Shown: piece by piece, positions 58,608-64,000 of the stretch
Layout: every line of letters starts with the position of its first letter
Numbering within the stretch: position 1 is the first letter of the stretch
Origin: Thiomicrorhabdus arctica DSM 13458
GTDB taxonomy: Bacteria; Pseudomonadota; Gammaproteobacteria; Thiomicrospirales; Thiomicrospiraceae
Length of the DNA stretch: 64,000 nucleotides
Direction of reading: 5' to 3'
Assembly (NCBI RefSeq): GCF_000381085.1
Contig: NZ_KB905899.1
Coordinates: 682,001 to 746,000 of the forward strand
Notes under the pieces: generated by a model
Database searches by the model: none
What the model was told of the DNA's origin: nothing
Seen by the model: only the letters and a program-made list of their open reading frames with translations
Program-made: the position numbers and the translations under genes

Positions 58608-58723
58608 TCCATTCTCCTTCCGCGCAATTTCATCGTTAACCTTTTCGTTCTTCACCGTACAAAACCAAGCGATAATTTGCTAAAATATGTTTAATTATAG
58701 CAACTAAATCGGTTCAAAAAATT

Positions 58724-59500
58724 ATGAATATCGTTGGCCTTCCCTCACTCATAGACACCTATGAAAATTACATTTGGATTCTCTATGAAGGAGATAAAGC
58801 ATGGGTGGTTGATCCGGGTGAATCGACGCAGGTGATTGATTTTCTAAATCAGAACAAACTTAATCTACAAGCCATTCTAATTACTCACACTCACTTTGAC
58901 CATATTGATGGGATTCCAGGCCTTAAAGAAGCCTTTCCTGAAACGGTCATTTATGGACCTGCAAAAAATCAGCATCACATTATTCAAACAGGTTTGTTTG
59001 AGGGAGATGTTATTCCCTTAACCATGAACTTTAGCTTGACCGTTCTTGACACACCTGGCCACACTGCCAATCACATCAGCTTTTATAATGATCAAGCGTT
59101 ATTCTGTGGTGACACTTTATTTACCGCTGGTTGTGGTCGTCTTTTAGGCGGAACAGTTGAGGAATTCACGCAATCCATCATCAAACTTCGTGATCTACCT
59201 GACAGCGTCTCTTTTTACTGTGCACATGAATATACTGAAGACAATCTTAAGTTTGCACTACTGGTTGAGCCTGATAATGAAGCATTACAACAACGTGTCA
59301 AGCAACCGTTGTTTAAATATCCTCAGATTCATAAAGGTCCGCTTTCAACGTTACTCGAAGAAAAAAACACGAATCCATTTATGCGGTTTGATGACCTGAC
59401 CCTCAAAGGCAAGTTAATGGAACATGGTGCCTCGGACTCGCCAACAAGTCTATTTAAGACTTTACGTGAGTGGAAAGATCAATTTGATCAACAAGCTTAA
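58724..59500 (+). CDS. gloB: GloB, hydroxyacylglutathione hydrolase (glyoxalase II)
   Basis: Hydrolyses S-lactoylglutathione in methylglyoxal detoxification, cytoplasmic. The 258 residues contain the binuclear metal site motif THTHFDH at 54-60, the later ligands in DTPGHTANH and FCGDTLFTAGCGRL, and the HEYTEDNLKFA of the glutathione-binding helical domain. The usual motif is THHHxDH, so the third position here is T in place of H, as in many GloB proteins. Length fits the family. mltD follows after 47 bp. Confidence 0.94.
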   Translation: MNIVGLPSLIDTYENYIWILYEGDKAWVVDPGESTQVIDFLNQNKLNLQAILITHTHFDHIDGIPGLKEAFPETVIYGPAKNQHHIIQTGLFEGDVIPLTMNFSLTVLDTPGHTANHISFYNDQALFCGDTLFTAGCGRLLGGTVEEFTQSIIKLRDLPDSVSFYCAHEYTEDNLKFALLVEPDNEALQQRVKQPLFKYPQIHKGPLSTLLEEKNTNPFMRFDDLTLKGKLMEHGASDSPTSLFKTLREWKDQFDQQA

Positions 59501-59547
59501 TTTTAATAATTTTCACCATCCGGTCATCGCTAGGGTAATATTGAAAT

Positions 59548-61335
59548 ATGACGATTTCTTCTGAACACACAACTTCTAATAGACAGGGAAAGTCATTGAC
59601 GGACTCTTCAAGAAAAATGGTACTCTTAATAAAAACCACTCAAACCTCCTTATCAATCTCTGTCCTGCTATTTCTCTCGAGCTGCGTGACTTTACCAACC
59701 GACTTTGTTTCCACTGGAACATCGGGACAACTGAATCAATCAACGGGTATAAAGCTTTCACCCCAACAAAACCTAGCGAATTCTAAGAATGATGATTCTC
59801 AACAGTTAGAAATTAATCAAACCTTTCACCCTATCATTTGGGATGAAATGCATGACCAATTTCATTTAGCTTCAGCTAACCTTGGCCATTATGACTCTCA
59901 ACTGACTTACTTCGAAAAAAATCCAGGCTACTTAAATCGAGTTTCGAAACGTTCAAAACCTTACTTGCATTTCATCCTCAGTGAAGTTCAAAAACGTGAT
60001 ATGCCTTATGAGATGGCTCTCCTCCCAATTGTAGAGAGTAGCTTTCAGCCGACCGCTTACTCTGAACAAAGCGCTGTTGGTCTATGGCAGTTCATTCCCA
60101 GCACAGCGCACCTGTGCGGTTTAGATAAAAACTGGTGGTATGATGGCCGTCAGGATACGATTCAGAGCACGCAAGCCGCTTTAGATTACCTGCAAAAGCT
60201 TTATGCTTTAAATAACAATGATTGGTTACTTGCGCTGGCATCCTACAATGCCGGGATTGGCAACGTTTACAAAGCCATAAAGCAATACAAGAAAAAACAT
60301 ACCTCAGAGGATGTACAGCCTACGTTTTGGGAGATCAAGCCTTATCTTCCAAAAGAGACTCAGAACTATGTTCCACAATTACTCGCTGTATCGTACATAA
60401 TCAATCAAGCAGATGATTGGGGCATAGAGTTAGAACCTATCGAAAACAGCCCTTTTTTTACTGAAGTTGAATTAGATCAACAGATTACTTTGAGTGAAGC
60501 TGCAAAACTGTCTGGCATTTCTAAAGAACTGTTTGGTATTCTTAACCCAGGGTACCTCAGACCAACCACACCTCCTAAAGGTCCGTTTAATATTTTATTA
60601 CCAGTGGAGCATGTAGCAGATTTCAAACATCTCCTTGCCACAGAAACGAACCTGTTTGATATTCAATGGATGCGTCATAAAATCAAGCCAGGCGACAGCC
60701 TTGGACTTATTGCTGAAAAATATCACACGTCCCGTAAAGCAATTCAAAACCTAAATGGCTTAAAAGACAATCGTATTCGTGCTGGCAAAACGTTACTTAT
60801 TCCGGTACCCACTCAATATGCAGATAAAGTTGAACGTTTTACAAATAAAAGCCAATATAAAGGGGTAAAAAAAATTCACACCGTCGCTTCTGGAGACTCT
60901 CTATGGCGCATAAGTCGTTATTACAATGTGGATACAAGAACTCTTTGTAGATGGAACAATATTGGGATTCAAACCCCTCTGCGTAAAGGTCAGAAACTCG
61001 AAATCCGTAGTGCACGTTATGACAATAAGTTCACCTATACTCTTAAAAAAGGTGAAAGCCTATGGACTGTGGCTAAAAAATACAATGTGAGCACTGATTC
61101 GCTGATACGCTGGAACAATATTAAACAATCAGAAATAATTCAGCCAGGCACGCAAGTTACAGTTTGGCAACCTAAAGCACCACACAAAAATTATCACGTC
61201 AAAAATGGGGATAACCTTTGGAACATAGCCAAAGCAAACCAACTTTCGGCAAAGCAGCTAGCAAACTATAACCAGCTCTCTGTTAAGACCTATTTAAAAC
61301 CAGGTCAAATCTTAAAAATACCACTGGAGAGCTAA
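59548..61335 (+). CDS. mltD: MltD, membrane-bound lytic murein transglycosylase with four LysM domains
   Basis: Peptidoglycan-cleaving lipoprotein. A lipobox LFLSSC with the acylated cysteine at residue 46 (or 23 if translation begins at the internal ATG 59617, which gives a more normal signal peptide) places it in the membrane. The GH23 domain has the catalytic glutamate E163 in PIVESSFQPTAYSEQSAVGLWQFIP and ALASYNAGIGNVYKAI. Four LysM repeats follow (HKIKPGDSLGLIAEKYHTS, HTVASGDSLWRISRYYNVD, YTLKKGESLWTVAKKYNVS, YHVKNGDNLWNIAKANQLS); many MltD proteins have two or three. The gene is 9 bp from slt, so the two enzymes are co-transcribed. Confidence 0.94.
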   Translation: MTISSEHTTSNRQGKSLTDSSRKMVLLIKTTQTSLSISVLLFLSSCVTLPTDFVSTGTSGQLNQSTGIKLSPQQNLANSKNDDSQQLEINQTFHPIIWDEMHDQFHLASANLGHYDSQLTYFEKNPGYLNRVSKRSKPYLHFILSEVQKRDMPYEMALLPIVESSFQPTAYSEQSAVGLWQFIPSTAHLCGLDKNWWYDGRQDTIQSTQAALDYLQKLYALNNNDWLLALASYNAGIGNVYKAIKQYKKKHTSEDVQPTFWEIKPYLPKETQNYVPQLLAVSYIINQADDWGIELEPIENSPFFTEVELDQQITLSEAAKLSGISKELFGILNPGYLRPTTPPKGPFNILLPVEHVADFKHLLATETNLFDIQWMRHKIKPGDSLGLIAEKYHTSRKAIQNLNGLKDNRIRAGKTLLIPVPTQYADKVERFTNKSQYKGVKKIHTVASGDSLWRISRYYNVDTRTLCRWNNIGIQTPLRKGQKLEIRSARYDNKFTYTLKKGESLWTVAKKYNVSTDSLIRWNNIKQSEIIQPGTQVTVWQPKAPHKNYHVKNGDNLWNIAKANQLSAKQLANYNQLSVKTYLKPGQILKIPLES

Positions 61336-61344
61336 AAAATTCTA

Positions 61345-63390
61345 ATGCATTTTTTGAAAGGTTTAAACATATTAGACGAGTGCCCATACCTTAATTCAAA
61401 TTCGGGTATTGACGTTGTGTTCAGAAATCAGTTCACTCGTTTAGGCTTTACGTGTCTATTTTTAATTAGCTTAATCAGCTATCAATCTAACGCTTTTGCT
61501 GCAAACAAGACACTTAGTAGCCAGCAACAGGCCTTTTTAGACGCTTACCAGTCCATCAAACTCAATGACCGTAAAGCCATTGCCCAATATAAAGTTCAGC
61601 TTAAGGGTTATCCACTCTACCCTTATGTCCTTTATCATGATTATCGTTTGCACCTAAAAAACACGCCAGAGAGCCTCATTAAAAACTTCATAAAAACTTA
61701 CAAGAAAAGCTATCTAAGCGACTCACTTTATGGGAAATGGTTAACTCACTTAGCCAAGAATAAGCAGTGGAAAAAATTTTCAAGAACATATACGCCACAA
61801 AAAAACCAGGATTCACAGTGTTATAACATCCAAGCACTCTCCCATACAAAACAGCTCAATACCGCATTAGAATTGGCCATCCCTATTTGGGAAAATTCCA
61901 CGAGCCTGAGTACAGCTTGTCGCCCGATTGATGATTTGATCAGAAAACATAAAAGACTCACAGGTAGCATGATTTGGAAAAGAATTAAGTTGGCTATGGA
62001 AAAACATAAACTCTCACTGGCTAAAACACTGAGCCAAGACCTCTCTCGAAAAGACCAAAGCATGCTTAATGAATGGATAAAGGTTTATAAAAACCCCAGA
62101 TTAATCTCAAAGCCTTTGCCAATAAACGTAACACCGCTTGTTAAGAAAGCAATATTCACACAGGGTGTTCGTAAATTAGCGGCTAAAGACCCTGCACTGG
62201 CCCAAAAATCGCTCGATTTGTATTCTAAGCAATACGGTTTAAACCGTAATCAACACAATGTATTAGCACGTAAAATTGCTTTGCATACTGCATACCGCTC
62301 TGATCCTCAAGCTAAGACGCTGTTACATCAGGTAAACAGGAATGGTTCTAAAAATGCAGATAGTTTGCGTTGGCAAGCTCAGATAGCCATTAAACAATCT
62401 GATTGGCCAGGCCTACTAGAGACCATTGAATTAATGGAAACCGTTTCACAGCAATCTAAACAATGGCTATACTGGAAAGCTCGTGCGCTCGAAGCGACTC
62501 AGCAATTTAAAGAGTCAAATGATTTGTACCGAATGCTCGCTAGACAGCGCAATTACTATGCTTTCATGGCCGCTGACCGATTAAATTTGGATTATCAGTT
62601 TAATCCTAAGCCGATTAAAAAACTAAAGACTGATGAGTTGCTTAAAAAATATCCGGGGTTATTACGAATCCAAGAATTACTGGCAATTGATTGGCCTTTA
62701 AGCACCCGACGTGAGTGGTATCATCTGCTCAAAAAAGCCGATAAAAATGAGCTGCAAGCCGTAGCCGTATTGGCAAGTCAATGGAAGCAACACGCGCAAG
62801 CGATTCGCTCTTTAGCGAAAGCAAAGTCATGGGATGCCTTAAATTTAAGATTTCCAACTCCCTACAAACAACCCGTCATGCAGAATGCTAAGCGTAATGG
62901 TATTGATGCCGCCTGGATATACGGCATTATGCGGCGTGAAAGTGCATTTTCGAAAGATATTAGGTCTCCAGTAGGTGCAACCGGTTTAATGCAACTCATG
63001 CCCAAGACGGCTAAATACATGAGCCAAAAAATCAGTTCGAAAAACATCTCTTACCAAAAACTCACTGAAGCGAAAAACAATATTGAATTAGGCAGCGCTT
63101 ACTTGAGTTATCTGAGCCAAAAATACAGTGCGAATAAGGTTTTAGCAACGGCTGCTTACAATGCTGGCCCTAACAGAGTTGACAGGTGGATTCCTTCTAA
63201 AGGAACCTTAGCGGCGGATCAGTGGATTGACTCAATCCCTTATACTGAAACTCGAGCTTATGTTAAAGCTGTATTAGAATACACCACTATTTTCAATTCG
63301 CTTTTGAATCAAAGATACACTCGACTAAAAGATGTTATGCCTGATATCGGTGACCAACCAATATTGCAATCCGATCCTAAACACCCTTAA
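61345..63390 (+). CDS. slt: Slt-type soluble lytic murein transglycosylase
   Basis: Periplasmic exo-transglycosylase. The 681 residues start with an extended N-terminus before the hydrophobic signal segment (TCLFLISLISYQSNAFA, residues about 35-52). A long superhelical U/L-domain (about 60-500) follows, rich in paired helices. The catalytic GH23 domain has E532 in MRRESAFSKDIRSPVGATGLMQLMP and ATAAYNAGPNRVDRW. Length is in the normal range for Slt70. It follows mltD by 9 bp. The N-terminal 34 residues before the signal segment may be untranslated. Confidence 0.93.
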   Translation: MHFLKGLNILDECPYLNSNSGIDVVFRNQFTRLGFTCLFLISLISYQSNAFAANKTLSSQQQAFLDAYQSIKLNDRKAIAQYKVQLKGYPLYPYVLYHDYRLHLKNTPESLIKNFIKTYKKSYLSDSLYGKWLTHLAKNKQWKKFSRTYTPQKNQDSQCYNIQALSHTKQLNTALELAIPIWENSTSLSTACRPIDDLIRKHKRLTGSMIWKRIKLAMEKHKLSLAKTLSQDLSRKDQSMLNEWIKVYKNPRLISKPLPINVTPLVKKAIFTQGVRKLAAKDPALAQKSLDLYSKQYGLNRNQHNVLARKIALHTAYRSDPQAKTLLHQVNRNGSKNADSLRWQAQIAIKQSDWPGLLETIELMETVSQQSKQWLYWKARALEATQQFKESNDLYRMLARQRNYYAFMAADRLNLDYQFNPKPIKKLKTDELLKKYPGLLRIQELLAIDWPLSTRREWYHLLKKADKNELQAVAVLASQWKQHAQAIRSLAKAKSWDALNLRFPTPYKQPVMQNAKRNGIDAAWIYGIMRRESAFSKDIRSPVGATGLMQLMPKTAKYMSQKISSKNISYQKLTEAKNNIELGSAYLSYLSQKYSANKVLATAAYNAGPNRVDRWIPSKGTLAADQWIDSIPYTETRAYVKAVLEYTTIFNSLLNQRYTRLKDVMPDIGDQPILQSDPKHP

Positions 63391-63446
63391 ACCCAAACCT
63401 AACTTGCCCTTTCTAAAGACTCAATATCATTTGATTTCTAACAGAC

Positions 63447-63478
63447 AAAAAAAAACCTTCGCTGGACAAGCGAAGGTT
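63447..63478 (-). terminator. Strong terminator ending the candidate small RNA
   Basis: Minus-strand AACCTTCGCT, 5-nt loop, AGCGAAGGTT, then nine T in all (63455-63447). A plus-strand T-tract is absent, so direction is clear. It could also be the end of a long cysS 3' untranslated region. Confidence 0.88.
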
Positions 63479-63537
63479 CAAATAAATTATCTCAATTGAA
63501 ATAATCAGAGGAGGATACTCATGAAGAAACATGAATG
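63447..63537 (-). ncRNA. Candidate small RNA with an anti-Shine-Dalgarno tract
   Basis: A compact minus-strand unit. A perfect -35 TTGACA and near-perfect -10 TACAAT with a 17-nt spacer predict a start near 63536-63538. The transcript would then fold into UCAUG/CAUGA (loop UUUCUU), a single-stranded UAUCCUCCUCUG, an 8-bp hairpin AUUAUUUC-AAUU-GAGAUAAU, and a 10-bp terminator stem with nine T. The unpaired CCUCCUC (63514-63508) is complementary to ribosome-binding sites. The unit lies between the slt stop and the cysS stop and has no open frame with a ribosome site on its own strand. It is about 90 nt long, in the size range of small regulators. All of this is inferred from sequence. Confidence 0.7.
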
Positions 63538-63542
63538 TAACA

Positions 63543-63571
63543 ATTGTATTAGCGGTTACTTATTTTGTCAA
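63543..63571 (-). promoter_or_regulatory. Sigma70 promoter of the candidate small RNA
   Basis: Minus-strand TTGACA (63571-63566), a 17-nt spacer and TACAAT (63548-63543). It is one of the best promoters in the window, equal in quality to the tRNA promoter at 20117-20144. Confidence 0.75.
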
Positions 63572-63578
63572 TCATAAA

Positions 63579-63734
63579 GACATTAATAAATCATTATATT
63601 TTCTTATAGCCGCATATAACGCACTGTTTTTAAAAGACTTATAAATAGCATGGAAATACATAAGGTAATGAGAGCAACCTAAAGCCATCCAAATCGACTC
63701 ATCATTTTATAACAATGTCTCGACTTGATTAAGG
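63579..63734. other. AT-rich spacer between the small RNA and cysS
   Basis: No gene is supported. No stem with a T-tract lies right after the cysS stop, so cysS transcription may run on into the small RNA terminator. Confidence 0.4.
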
Positions 63735-64000
63735 CTACACTCTACGCCAACTGGTTCCTTGTGGTGAGTCCAATAGTTCAACGCCCAAAGCACCTAACTC
63801 ATCTCTAATTTCATCTGAGCGTGCAAAGTTTTTATCCGCCCGTGCTTGTTTACGATCTTCTATAAGCTGCACGATCATCTCTTCCGTCAACTCCGAATCA
63901 CTTGGCTGAAACTTAAAAAATGTTTCAGGTGATTGCTCTAATAACCCTATTTGATTGCCAAGTTTGATCAACAATCCAGCCAAACCAGTGTCTTTGGTTT
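63735..64000 (-). CDS. cysS: Cysteinyl-tRNA synthetase, C-terminal part (5' end outside window)
   Basis: The last 87 codons of the cysS gene; the frame stays open to the right edge, so the start is not in the window. LAGLLIKLGNQIGLLEQSPETFF is the helical end of the CysS anticodon-binding region, and VQLIEDRKQARADKNFARSDEIRDELGALGVELLDSPQGTSWR is the classic C-terminal signature. Catalytic HIGH and KMSKS motifs lie outside. An apparent start at 63983 (TTG) is only an internal codon. The gene converges with slt. Confidence 0.93.
   Translation of the reverse strand, partial: TKDTGLAGLLIKLGNQIGLLEQSPETFFKFQPSDSELTEEMIVQLIEDRKQARADKNFARSDEIRDELGALGVELLDSPQGTSWRRV

Noticed and set aside
62405-62416. 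GGCCAGGCCTAC in slt, and AACAGGCCTGAG near 13231 in yejB, as further palindrome copies.
   Set aside because: Two or more mismatches from the 12-mer core; not counted.
63521-63577. An 18-codon plus-strand frame with a strikingly strong ribosome site (AGAGGAGG) and three Cys codons beside cysS, at first taken as a Cys leader peptide.
   Set aside because: It is the exact antisense of the candidate small RNA: the apparent Shine-Dalgarno is the complement of its CCUCCUC loop. No gene follows on the plus strand, and the promoter and terminator both point the other way.

Overview
The window reads as chromosomal DNA of a gammaproteobacterium, most likely a sulfur-oxidising chemolithoautotroph of the Thiomicrospira / Hydrogenovibrio / Thiomicrorhabdus group. 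This is an inference from a sulfide:quinone oxidoreductase, an ETHE1-type persulfide dioxygenase, a DUF2892 (YgaP-type) protein, gammaproteobacterial synteny (clpP-clpX-lon-hupB; dnaQ-yafS-gloB-mltD; mfd-csiV) and an AT-leaning composition. No species assignment is possible from sequence reading alone. There is no prophage, insertion sequence, integron or CRISPR array.

Layout. 1-6.4 kb, minus strand: a two-partner secretion locus of contact-dependent-inhibition type, an outer-membrane CdiB/ShlB transporter followed by the first 1440 codons of a giant CdiA/FhaB exoprotein whose toxin end lies beyond the left edge. 6.8-9.5 kb: membrane proteins (DUF502, CorA, MarC family). 9.6-16 kb: a Yej/Opp-like peptide ABC importer operon. 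16-20 kb: fabI, a chemoreceptor with a HAMP-like array, and tRNA-Asp/tRNA-Val. 20.3-26.8 kb: hupB, lon, clpX, clpP, tig. 27-34 kb: DUF2892, ABC-F, LolCD, a TRIC/UPF0126 protein, sulfide:quinone oxidoreductase and a 0.7 kb gap with decayed-looking coding remnants. 34-44.3 kb: mfd, csiV, a GlcG-like protein, hemJ, slyD, a membrane cytochrome c, ycgN, a pseudouridine synthase, an AlkC-like repair protein and a short CheZ-like protein. 44.6-51.5 kb: an acyltransferase-like gene, a TPP-riboswitch-controlled thiC-thiO-thiS-thiG operon and DUF3087. 51.5-64 kb: hrpA, persulfide dioxygenase, a SlyD-like FKBP, dnaQ, yafS-like, gloB, mltD, slt, a candidate small RNA and the 3' end of cysS.

The two signals that ordinary annotation would miss are (1) a highly iterated palindrome, ACCAGGCCTGGT, with eight exact copies (ten of the inner CCAGGCCTGG) scattered through unrelated genes and extended into a perfect 30-bp palindrome between genes, and (2) a compact transcription unit between slt and cysS: a consensus promoter, about 90 nt with three predicted hairpins, an unpaired CCUCCUC anti-Shine-Dalgarno tract and a strong intrinsic terminator, which looks like an undescribed regulatory RNA. 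A third is a 148-residue protein carrying the CheZ catalytic signature DLxGQVI and a C-terminal FliM-like CheY-binding peptide, encoded away from any cheY.

Functionally the window is mostly housekeeping: protein quality control (Lon, ClpXP, trigger factor, two FKBPs), envelope upkeep (LolCD, MltD, Slt, the peptide importer), DNA repair and replication (Mfd, AlkC-like, DnaQ, HU), thiamine synthesis under riboswitch control, and sulfide oxidation through SQR and persulfide dioxygenase. All motif counts were made by eye and should be recounted by computer.
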